From Polaribacter glomeratus (GTDB taxonomy: Bacteria > Bacteroidota > Bacteroidia > Flavobacteriales > Flavobacteriaceae), in assembly GCF_002954665.1 (NCBI RefSeq), contig NZ_MSCM01000002.1, positions 197,520-261,519 on the forward strand: 64,000 nucleotides of DNA, read 5' to 3'. This document shows positions 7,691-15,560 of this stretch, in pieces. The notes beneath the pieces are model-generated. The model saw only the letters and a program-made list of their open reading frames with translations. It was not told the origin of the DNA and did no database searches. The position numbers and the translations under genes were made by a program. Each line of letters begins with the position of its first letter. Positions within the stretch are counted from its first letter, which is position 1.

Positions 7691-9361
7691 TTGAAACATT
7701 TACAAAAATTTACAACGGATATTTCTGAAATTCAACTTTCAGAAAAATTTACATTTCCTTTTTATTACGAACCGCATTCTTTGGCTAAAATTGCTTCGGA
7801 AGAAGTTCAAGAATATTTAGAATCTCAAACTGATTTTGAGCATAACTTTGGTTTGGATACAACTAAAACTGATTTACCAATCGGGAAAATGTTTGGCGTT
7901 TTAATTGTGCAAAACCAACAAAACGAAATTGGATATTTAGCAGCGTTTTCGGGTAAATTGGCGGATAAAAGTCTCCCAGAAAAATTTGTTCCTCCTGTTT
8001 TTAATATGAGAACAGCAGGTAGCTTTTACATAAAAGGCGAGCTTGAAATTGATGAAATAAACGCGCAATTAACTTTAATAAAAAACAACGAACAGTATTT
8101 AGAATTAAAAAAATCATTTAAAATAGTTACCGATTCAATTGCTGATGATTTAGAATATCAAAGAAAGAAAATGAAACTTTCTAAATCTGATCGAAAACTA
8201 CGTAAGAAAAATGCAATCTCTGTTTTAAGTGCGTTAGAATTTAAAAACCTCACCAAAAAATTAATGCAAGAAAGCTATAATGATCAATTTTTCTACAAAG
8301 AACTAGTTGAATATTATGAAGCTAAAAGTGAAAAAGCAGGAAAAGAAGTAGTTGTTTTTCAAAGTAAAATTACAAGGCTAAAAAAAGAACGAAAAGAAAA
8401 ATCGAACTATTTACAGCAAACATTATTTAGTAAATATGCTTTTTTAAATCAACAAAAAGAATTAAAAAACTTATTGGATATTTTTAATGATCCAACCATA
8501 AAACCACCTGCAGGTTCTGGAGAATGTTCTGCGCCAAAACTATTGCAATATGCTTTTGCAAATGATTTAAAACCAGTTTCTATGGCAGAATTTTGGTGGG
8601 GAATTTCGCCAAACTCAGCCGTTAGACAGCACAAAAACTATTATCCAGCCTGCCAAAGTAGATGTAAACCTATTTTAACGCATATGTTAGAAGGTATTAA
8701 AATGGATGCTAATTTATTGATAGAAAATTTATCAGAAAAACAAGAACTCAAAATTATTTATGAAGACGATGTTTTAATTGTTGTAAACAAACCATCAGAA
8801 CTTTTATCGGTTCCTGGTAAAGAAATTACCGATTCTGTGTATAGCAGAATTAAAGAAAAATATCCAACAGCAACTGGCCCTTTAATTGTGCATCGGTTAG
8901 ACATGTCTACATCCGGAATATTAGTATTAACCAAAACCAAAGAGGCGAACAAAGTTTTGCAAAGTCAGTTTATAAATAGAACGGTTAAAAAACGCTATGT
9001 TGCACTGTTAGATGGAAATCTATTAGAAAATAACGGAAAAATAAAATTGCCTTTGCGAGTAGATTTAGACGACAGACCAAAACAATTAGTAGATTTTGTA
9101 CACGGAAAAAATGCTGAAACAGATTGGGAAATCATCCGAAGAGAAAACGGAAAAACAAGGGTTTATTTTTATCCAATTACGGGAAGAACGCATCAATTAA
9201 GAGTGCATGCTGCTCATAAAAACGGATTAAACACACCCATTTTTGGTGACGATTTGTACGGTAAAAAAACGAACAGATTGCATCTTCATGCAGAATTTAT
9301 TGAGTTTTTACATCCTTCGACAAACGAAAAAATGAGTTTTACGGTGGATACTGAATTTTAA
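7691..9361 (+). CDS. RluA-family RNA pseudouridine synthase with a long N-terminal domain
   Basis: 556-residue enzyme that isomerises uridine in structured RNA. The C-terminal half is the RluA catalytic domain: IIYEDDVLIVVNKPSELLSVPG, then HRLDMSTSG with catalytic Asp404, then the GRTHQLRVH strand. The N-terminal 350 residues form the extension of one large RluA subgroup (FPFYYEPHSL, GKMFGVLIV, GSGECSAPKLLQYAFA, MAEFWWG), with a charged coiled-coil stretch at about 150-260. Members of this subgroup are usually annotated as tRNA U32/23S rRNA U746 synthases, so those are likely targets by family. The TTG start keeps the conserved N-terminus. Its end overlaps the convergent beta-barrel gene by four bases. 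Confidence 0.88.
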   Translation: MKHLQKFTTDISEIQLSEKFTFPFYYEPHSLAKIASEEVQEYLESQTDFEHNFGLDTTKTDLPIGKMFGVLIVQNQQNEIGYLAAFSGKLADKSLPEKFVPPVFNMRTAGSFYIKGELEIDEINAQLTLIKNNEQYLELKKSFKIVTDSIADDLEYQRKKMKLSKSDRKLRKKNAISVLSALEFKNLTKKLMQESYNDQFFYKELVEYYEAKSEKAGKEVVVFQSKITRLKKERKEKSNYLQQTLFSKYAFLNQQKELKNLLDIFNDPTIKPPAGSGECSAPKLLQYAFANDLKPVSMAEFWWGISPNSAVRQHKNYYPACQSRCKPILTHMLEGIKMDANLLIENLSEKQELKIIYEDDVLIVVNKPSELLSVPGKEITDSVYSRIKEKYPTATGPLIVHRLDMSTSGILVLTKTKEANKVLQSQFINRTVKKRYVALLDGNLLENNGKIKLPLRVDLDDRPKQLVDFVHGKNAETDWEIIRRENGKTRVYFYPITGRTHQLRVHAAHKNGLNTPIFGDDLYGKKTNRLHLHAEFIEFLHPSTNEKMSFTVDTEF

Positions 9362-9894
9362 AAAAACGAAAAACCAAATCCGAAAGAAATACTCTCTAAT
9401 CTATTATTTTCAAAACCTACAATTCCTTTTCTGTGGTAATCTAATCTTAGAATAGCGTTCCATCTTTTTTGACCAGCAAACTGAATCCCTAAACCTACTC
9501 CAAAATAATTTCCGTCGGGATATCTAGACGAAGGAGTCCACATTTTACCGTAACGTACTTCTATAAAATGTGCATCATCCTCAAATTCGGTTATATTATA
9601 CTTTAAACTTCCATAAGTTGGGAACGCACTTACGGCATAATTCCAGTGATAATCATAGCCTACATTAAAGCCAACAGCCAGTCTTCGTTGAAATTCGTAT
9701 CCAAAACCTACTCTAAAAAATAATGCAGAAGGAACCAAAAAAGTTTCGCCTTCATCATTAGAAATAGTATAGTTTTCATTAATACCTAACGTAAAATTAA
9801 CATCACCCGTAATAAAAGGTCTTCCTAATTTTTCTTGAGAAAGGGTAGTAAGAACAACAAAGAGAAATGTAAAAGTGAGTAGTAATTTTTTCAT
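9358..9894 (-). CDS. Small outer-membrane beta-barrel protein
   Basis: 178 residues when started at the ATG at 9894, which puts MKKLLLTFTFLFVVLTTLSQ at the N-terminus as a clean signal peptide. A start seven codons upstream would only add a non-signal tail. The mature protein is made of alternating amphipathic strands (FFRVGFGYEFQRRLAVGFNVGYDYHWN) and ends in ISFGFGFSFF, a C-terminal aromatic residue typical of barrels inserted by BamA. It resembles porin-like outer-membrane proteins of Bacteroidota; ligand and partner are unknown. It stands alone, convergent with the pseudouridine synthase gene. Confidence 0.78.
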   Translation of the reverse strand: MKKLLLTFTFLFVVLTTLSQEKLGRPFITGDVNFTLGINENYTISNDEGETFLVPSALFFRVGFGYEFQRRLAVGFNVGYDYHWNYAVSAFPTYGSLKYNITEFEDDAHFIEVRYGKMWTPSSRYPDGNYFGVGLGIQFAGQKRWNAILRLDYHRKGIVGFENNRLESISFGFGFSFF

Positions 9895-9993
9895 AGGTAG
9901 ATTTAAGACAACCAAAACACCAAAAACTATTCCGTTTTAAATTTCTAATAAAAAAAACACAAAAGTTAATTTGTAATATCTTGATACTTCAAT

Positions 9994-10009
9994 TTTATCC
10001 GTAATTTTG
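9994..10009 (+). promoter_or_regulatory. Promoter with -7 element TAATTTTG and a near-leaderless start
   Basis: TAATTTTG (10002-10009) matches the consensus and lies 18 bases after a TTG at 9981-9983. The transcript would begin only about five bases before the ATG at 10020, so the mRNA may be nearly leaderless. The 16 bases TTTATCCGTAATTTTG recur at 7641-7656. Confidence 0.6.
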
Positions 10010-10019
10010 CAAACGAATT

Positions 10020-10982
10020 ATGAGCATTATTTCTAAAGACATACAAAAAGCAATAGCTTTATTAACAAACGAAGAATTGGTTGCCATACCTACAGAAACA
10101 GTGTATGGTTTGGCCGGAAATATCTTTAGCGAAAAAGCGATTAAAAGCATTTTTGAGACAAAAAAACGACCTTTTTTTAATCCGTTAATTGTGCATATTT
10201 CTTCTGTGGATGAATTAGAAACCATTGTTTCTGAAGTTCCTGAAAAAGCAAAATTGTTAGCGGCTACTTTTTGGCCTGGTTCAATGACTTTAGTGCTAAA
10301 AAAGCAAAAAAACATTCCTGATATAATTACTGCTGGCAAAGACACCGTTGCTGTGCGTGTACCAAATCACCCGGTAACTTTAGAACTTTTACAAAAATTA
10401 CCTTTTCCTTTGGCCGCGCCAAGTGCAAATCCTTTTAGTAGTATTAGCCCTACGAAGCCAGAACACGTAGAGCGTTATTTTAAAAATGATATTCAAATGG
10501 TTTTAGATGGCGGCGCTTGTAAAAACGGCATTGAATCTACCATTATCGGTTTTGAAAACGGCGAACCAATTATTTACCGATTAGGTGCTTTATCTTTAGA
10601 GGATATTGAGGCTGTTGTTGGCAAAGTTGAAATAAAAAATAAGAAAGAAGAAAATCCCGATGCTCCAGGAATGTTAGATAAACATTATTCGCCTGCAACT
10701 TTTACGGTTTTAACTTCGGATATTACATCAGAAATTAAAAACCATCCAACTAAAAAAATTGGAATTTTAGCATACAATTCCTCGTTTAAAACAGATGCTG
10801 TTTTTACTGAAATCATCTTATCTAAAAATAGTAATTTACAAGAAGCAGCTTCAAAATTGTATGATGCTTTGCATGAACTAGATCACTTGGATTTAGACCT
10901 TATTATTGCCGAAAAACTACCAGAAACTGGTTTAGGGAAATCTATAAATGATCGTTTGCAAAGAGCTGCTTTTAGTTCTTAA
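10020..10982 (+). CDS. tsaC: L-threonylcarbamoyladenylate synthase (Sua5 type)
   Basis: 320-residue enzyme that makes threonylcarbamoyl-AMP from threonine, bicarbonate and ATP, the first step of the t6A37 modification of ANN-decoding tRNAs. The N-terminal YrdC domain (about 1-205) has the KRPFFNPLIVH and PSANPFSSISPT motifs. GMLDKHYSPAT at about 217-228 is the linker after which a Sua5-specific C-terminal domain begins. The length therefore fits the two-domain Sua5 form, not short TsaC. The 3' end overlaps the convergent membrane-protein gene by 11 bases. Confidence 0.93.
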   Translation: MSIISKDIQKAIALLTNEELVAIPTETVYGLAGNIFSEKAIKSIFETKKRPFFNPLIVHISSVDELETIVSEVPEKAKLLAATFWPGSMTLVLKKQKNIPDIITAGKDTVAVRVPNHPVTLELLQKLPFPLAAPSANPFSSISPTKPEHVERYFKNDIQMVLDGGACKNGIESTIIGFENGEPIIYRLGALSLEDIEAVVGKVEIKNKKEENPDAPGMLDKHYSPATFTVLTSDITSEIKNHPTKKIGILAYNSSFKTDAVFTEIILSKNSNLQEAASKLYDALHELDHLDLDLIIAEKLPETGLGKSINDRLQRAAFSS

Positions 10983-11328
10983 TTTGATTCTTATCTTTAA
11001 AAATCGAAAATAAAATTGTTCTAAAAAACGAAAGTAAAACACTAAAAAGTAACGCTGTAAAAAAGCCAGAAACTTCAAAACCGTCTACCAAATTATCTGC
11101 TAATAAAATAATTATTGCATTTATTACAAATAAAAACAACCCTAAAGTTAGAATAGTTGCTGGCAATGTAAAAAACACCAAAAGTGGTCTAATAAACATG
11201 TTTAATAACGAAATTACAATAGCAACAATTATAGCGGTTGTATAATCTATTACTGTTACTCCTGGTAAAATTTTGGCTAAAACAACAACAGCTAAAGCCG
11301 TTAATATAATTTTTAAAAGGGTTTTCAT
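10972..11328 (-). CDS. Phage-holin-IV-like small membrane protein (YvlD type)
   Basis: 118 residues with four hydrophobic helices (about 4-22, 28-50, 55-75 and 86-106). The signature NMFIRPLLVFFTLPATILTLGLFLFVINA is split by a conserved Pro between helices two and three. This family is annotated as phage holin superfamily IV, but it is chromosomal and widespread and probably not a phage lysis gene. The role is unknown; an envelope-stress function has been suggested for relatives. It is a single gene with no phage genes around it. Confidence 0.8.
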   Translation of the reverse strand: MKTLLKIILTALAVVVLAKILPGVTVIDYTTAIIVAIVISLLNMFIRPLLVFFTLPATILTLGLFLFVINAIIILLADNLVDGFEVSGFFTALLFSVLLSFFRTILFSIFKDKNQIKN

Positions 11329-11476
11329 CTCAATTAATTTTGATTTAATGTAGCTAAAATTCTACAACTAAAATAATAGCACTTTTTACAAACTTACGCT
11401 ATAATATTAAAAGGCTACAAAAAAATACAAGAAAGGATTTTGCCTTTCTTGTATTGTATTGATTTTTAATAGAATT

Positions 11477-13840
11477 TTAAACAGTTTCTAAAATTTGTGG
11501 TTCTTTCTTTTTTGATGTTTTATTAACCGATTTCCCATCAGAAGACAACGTCCATTGCATACCTTTTTGATAGGTTTTAATACGATTTTCATCCGTAGGA
11601 TCCATCACCATTAAATAAATCCATTCGTTATCTAATAATGATTTTAAATTTTCATTTCTTGTTAAAATATCGATAATTCTTGCCAAAGGCGCATTAATAA
11701 GCACCGATAAACGTAGTGGTTGATGATACATTTTTGAATCCGTTTCACTTACCGATTGTAATGGTAAACCCATTTTTAAATCACCTCCGTTACCTTGCAC
11801 TACTCCAAATTTACCAGTAACATTGTGCGTTATTTTAGAACCCCCACCAAATGTTTTATTATCTACAGTAGAAAAATAATAGTGATTATTAATCCATTGC
11901 GTTACCACCATTGGTCCTTGCATAATTCCTTCTAAAGCGCCGCCAGTAATATCTTTACTCCAATCGTAAGAATGTAAAAAACATCTACTATTTAAGTTTG
12001 TATTCTTGGTTAAACTTCTTGGCGCCACTATAAAACCAGCATTTTTAGCAAGACCCCATTCTGGTCTTGTTTCTCCCCAATCATTTGCTTTTCTTTCTGC
12101 AGTTGCCACAGAATTTTCAACTCCTAATCTGTCTTTTGTTGCTGTTTTTTGTGCATTTTTTAAATTTTCTTTTAATTCCTTTAATTTCTGTTGATGAGTA
12201 ACGGGAACCGCTGCATCAAAAATTTCTATTTCGTCTGTTGTTGTATTATGTTCTGCACCTATAAAAACGGTATCAGCAGGAATTACAAGTTTATGTTTGG
12301 CTGCCAATTCTTCTCTAACTTCTTTTAAATTTGCTAATTTAGCTAGCATTCTTGCATTATGTCTTCCAGGACTTGCAGCGCAAGCGCCGCAATCTAAACT
12401 TGATGCAAAAGGATTATTTGCAGTATGACTTCCGTGGCCTGCAAAAACAACTAAAGGCGCAAAGTTTTTCCATCCTGTTAAATCAAAAGCAGATTTTACA
12501 ATAGCTACTTTATCCGCAAGCGGAATGCCTTCATTTTCTGTATGAGCATTGGTGCAATTAATTTGTGGTTCTGCAATTTCTTCAAAGGAATTCTTATTTT
12601 TATTGTTAAAACGATAAAAAGAACCCGCAGATAATGTGCGGCCAATAAGCGAAAATCCGTAGAATAAACCTGAACCTTCTACATAACCAAAAGTAGATGG
12701 CAACATGTTTTTCATGCGCTTAAAAAAATATTCTTTAAACTGCGAAACCTCGTTTTTCTTTTTGAAAGCGCTCATTTCTTGGTGCTTATCAGAAGCTGCC
12801 ATTTCTGTAACTTGATATGCGGAACCAACTATTGGCGGGCATGATTTTCTAGTAATGTCGTCTTCAAGATTGGTGTAATCCATAGCAATTCCAAAAAAGC
12901 CTGCATACCCATACGTTTCATAATTTCCTTGCGCTTCAACATGCCTACGAATTAATTCTGATCGCGTATCAATACAAAAAACCAATTGTGCGTCTGGTCG
13001 TTTTTCATCTTCGTTTGATGCTGGCACATTCCTTACCAAATGAATCATATTCTTTTGCCAGCTTTGCTCCCAAGCTTTTAACCAAACATATTTAAGCTGC
13101 GCATCTTTTATTGCTGCACTCGATTTCTTGTTTTGTAGTATCGAAATGTTTAGTTTTTTTGCAATCCATAAACGAACTGCTAAATATTGCTCTAAACTTA
13201 TTGGATATTCTTTTTGCCAGTTAGAATCTGCCGCTGTTCTGTAATTAATATACCCTGTCCAACCTGGCAAAGCCGCTAAATGCTGTGTAAAAATCTCTTG
13301 GTATTGTTCAACCGTAAACTCCTTTAAAACATCATTTAATGCTTCTGTACTAGAAGCAGGAATATCAGAAATACTTTTTATTAATAAAGCGTTATCATAT
13401 TTTGCTAATTTTCTCCAAGCTAAATAAAACCCTTCTTCTTTTCCTGGCATTTCCCATTCGGCAAGGCCTTCATCCATAAAAGCAGCCAACCATTTAGACA
13501 TCATTCCGTCTAACTCGTGCGTAGGATTTAGCACTTCTTCTTGGTCATTTTCCATTTGATCTATATAGAATTCTGGTGTTCCGTGTAAATCGTTTTCTTT
13601 TAGCAAACTAGAAAGTAATGAACCATCTATTTCTCCAATATGTAAAGCTTGTTTAAAAATAGCTGGCTTAGGAAAAATAGTTGCATTTAAGTATTGCTTC
13701 GCATTTAAAACAGCCTCGTTAAAATGTGAGTTTTCGTAACCAGAAAGCGGATTAGAAGTTACAAAAGAATATAATGGCCAAGTCTTACCAATAACCTTTG
13801 CTGCTTTTTCTATATTTTTTGAAATGTTTGTTGGTTGCAT
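11477..13840 (-). CDS. dabA: DabA, beta-carbonic-anhydrase-like subunit of the DAC inorganic carbon pump (DUF2309)
   Basis: 787-residue cytoplasmic subunit of the DabAB complex, which couples an ion gradient to vectorial hydration of CO2 to bicarbonate. The zinc-site residues of the family are visible: Cys289 and Asp291 (VFCIDTRSEL), His469 (FAGHGSHTANNPF) and Cys484 (LDCGACAASPG). The spacing matches the characterised Halothiobacillus protein (Cys-x-Asp, then His and Cys 15 apart). The ATG overlaps the dabB stop codon by one base (TAATG), indicating coupled translation. In this apparent heterotroph it may feed anaplerotic carboxylation rather than a Calvin cycle; no RuBisCO or carboxysome gene is in view. 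Confidence 0.92.
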   Translation of the reverse strand: MQPTNISKNIEKAAKVIGKTWPLYSFVTSNPLSGYENSHFNEAVLNAKQYLNATIFPKPAIFKQALHIGEIDGSLLSSLLKENDLHGTPEFYIDQMENDQEEVLNPTHELDGMMSKWLAAFMDEGLAEWEMPGKEEGFYLAWRKLAKYDNALLIKSISDIPASSTEALNDVLKEFTVEQYQEIFTQHLAALPGWTGYINYRTAADSNWQKEYPISLEQYLAVRLWIAKKLNISILQNKKSSAAIKDAQLKYVWLKAWEQSWQKNMIHLVRNVPASNEDEKRPDAQLVFCIDTRSELIRRHVEAQGNYETYGYAGFFGIAMDYTNLEDDITRKSCPPIVGSAYQVTEMAASDKHQEMSAFKKKNEVSQFKEYFFKRMKNMLPSTFGYVEGSGLFYGFSLIGRTLSAGSFYRFNNKNKNSFEEIAEPQINCTNAHTENEGIPLADKVAIVKSAFDLTGWKNFAPLVVFAGHGSHTANNPFASSLDCGACAASPGRHNARMLAKLANLKEVREELAAKHKLVIPADTVFIGAEHNTTTDEIEIFDAAVPVTHQQKLKELKENLKNAQKTATKDRLGVENSVATAERKANDWGETRPEWGLAKNAGFIVAPRSLTKNTNLNSRCFLHSYDWSKDITGGALEGIMQGPMVVTQWINNHYYFSTVDNKTFGGGSKITHNVTGKFGVVQGNGGDLKMGLPLQSVSETDSKMYHQPLRLSVLINAPLARIIDILTRNENLKSLLDNEWIYLMVMDPTDENRIKTYQKGMQWTLSSDGKSVNKTSKKKEPQILETV

Positions 13841-15324
13841 TACGAGTTCGATTTATACATTAATATTGTTTTTTTATACGGTTGTGAAACGTTCATTAAC
13901 TTTACATACAACCAAGGTATTCGTCTGTAAACACCTAATTTCATGATAAAAAATCCTATAAGAAATATAATTCCGAATATAATTTGAAGCGTAGAAAGCG
14001 GCAACGATTCTGCTACCATTGGCATAGAACCCATAATAACGGTTACAAAATTATACATTAAACCATAAGCCCCAATACCAAGTAAAAATAAAACTGGTGG
14101 TAAGACTAACTTTTGCCCTGTTGATAAACTCTTTTCTTTTACAATATTATACGTTACCTGCCCAACTGTAATTGCTACAATAAGAATTAGGAAAATACTA
14201 CTATCTAATGCTGTTCCTTTACCTGTGATAAAAGAAAATAGCAATGCTGCTAGTGTTCCAAAAACAAGAACTGCTATAGCTTGCAGTGGTTTTATGCGTA
14301 TTTGCTCTGTCTTTTTAGGTGCTGAATGTTTTATTTCTTCGCCTGATGATAAAAATAAATATGCTTTGTAAAATCCGTGAAGAATTAAGTGAGCAACCGC
14401 CGCATTAAAGAAACCTAAACCACATTGCATAATCATAAAACCCATTTGTGCTATGGTAGAACAGGCTAATTTCTGTTTCACGTTTACTTGTATCAACTTT
14501 GTAAATTGTGCTAATATGGCCGTTAATCCGCCAACAATTAGTAAAATATTTTGGGTATTTGAAGCAAATATTAATGTTGCAAAAAGTGCTAAAACGATTC
14601 CAGAACCATTTACAAAACCCGCGTGCATTAAAGCCGATGCAGGTGTTGGTGAAGTCATTGCTGATAACAACCAGCGATGAAAAGGATAAATTGCAGATTG
14701 TATAATTGCTGCTGTAATAATACAAAGTGCGGCAATTAAAACGATATGATAAGGAAGCGTATCAATTTTAGAAATAATATCACTAACCAAAAAAGTATCT
14801 AATTGAAAAGCTAACAACAACAAACCAGCCGCTAAAAAGAATGTTCCTGCTAAAAAATAACGCAATGTAAATTTTGAAGCTTCTCTTGCTTCTCCCCAAT
14901 TTTTATCAACCCCAATTAATTGAGACATTAAAAAACCCATTAACAACCAACTAACTATAAGTATTAAAATATGGTTTGCCATTACAAAAAGCATCACAGA
15001 AAGTGTAAAGCCAAGACATAGTAGCATAAATTTAGATTGATATTTAAATCCTTTTAAATAGTTTGTAGAATAGCTACTTATTAATGCGCTAAAAAAAGTT
15101 ACGGTAGCCCAAATTAAAATTGTAAAACCATTTATTTTAAAGAAACTACCAAGCGTCCATTCTGGAATCGTTGGGTAAAAAAAAGAAAGGGTCAAAATGT
15201 TTAAAACAAATGACACCCACAAAACAGCACTAATTATTCTAGAAAGATTTTGAGCAGAGTTAACCTCTGGATCCTTTTCTGATTCGCTAATAAGCCTTGT
15301 TTCTAAATTACTTTTAAAAGCCAT
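13840..15324 (-). CDS. dabB: DabB, proton-channel-like membrane subunit of the DAC inorganic carbon pump
   Basis: 494-residue integral membrane protein of the proton-conducting transporter family (NuoL/MrpA-like), with roughly a dozen or more hydrophobic helices. The core HAGFVNGSGIVLALFATLIF and KQKLACSTIAQMGFM carries the His and Lys residues that form the proton path in relatives. In the complex it conducts ions to drive DabA. It is first in a two-gene operon with dabA. A NuoL or Mrp subunit is ruled out by the DabA partner. Upstream (15325-15480) is an A+T-rich gap with no regulator gene. Confidence 0.9.
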   Translation of the reverse strand: MAFKSNLETRLISESEKDPEVNSAQNLSRIISAVLWVSFVLNILTLSFFYPTIPEWTLGSFFKINGFTILIWATVTFFSALISSYSTNYLKGFKYQSKFMLLCLGFTLSVMLFVMANHILILIVSWLLMGFLMSQLIGVDKNWGEAREASKFTLRYFLAGTFFLAAGLLLLAFQLDTFLVSDIISKIDTLPYHIVLIAALCIITAAIIQSAIYPFHRWLLSAMTSPTPASALMHAGFVNGSGIVLALFATLIFASNTQNILLIVGGLTAILAQFTKLIQVNVKQKLACSTIAQMGFMIMQCGLGFFNAAVAHLILHGFYKAYLFLSSGEEIKHSAPKKTEQIRIKPLQAIAVLVFGTLAALLFSFITGKGTALDSSIFLILIVAITVGQVTYNIVKEKSLSTGQKLVLPPVLFLLGIGAYGLMYNFVTVIMGSMPMVAESLPLSTLQIIFGIIFLIGFFIMKLGVYRRIPWLYVKLMNVSQPYKKTILMYKSNS

Positions 15325-15481
15325 GATAAATTTCTGTTTATTATAAATTCACGGCAAATATTAAACAAATTATGTATTAATTTTTATATATACTTTTTAT
15401 AATATGCATAAGAAATATTTATGTTTTTTACGTGAGTCTAATCACTTAATAAAGTTTGTAGGCTTAATTATCAGGAAAAAA

Positions 15482-15523
15482 AACCTCTTTAAATGGCCTA
15501 TAAAATACCGTTTAAAGAGGGTT
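15482..15523 (-). terminator. Intrinsic terminator of the olsF-like gene
   Basis: CCTCTTTAAA (15484-15493) pairs with TTTAAAGAGG (15511-15520). On the minus strand the stem is followed by eight T residues, as expected for a terminator of the acyltransferase gene ending at 15561. Confidence 0.85.
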
Positions 15524-15560
15524 GAGAAGTAAACGTTAGCAGCAAAAACCAGCTTACAAA

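Noticed and set aside
10972..11328. Prophage remnant suggested by a holin-like protein
   Set aside because: The protein belongs to a widespread chromosomal holin-IV/YvlD group; no other phage gene is near.
14405..14725. Frames opposite or overlapping dabB
   Set aside because: dabB has continuous transmembrane pattern and family motifs; these frames are rich in Asn, Tyr and Ser as expected of shifted A+T-rich DNA.
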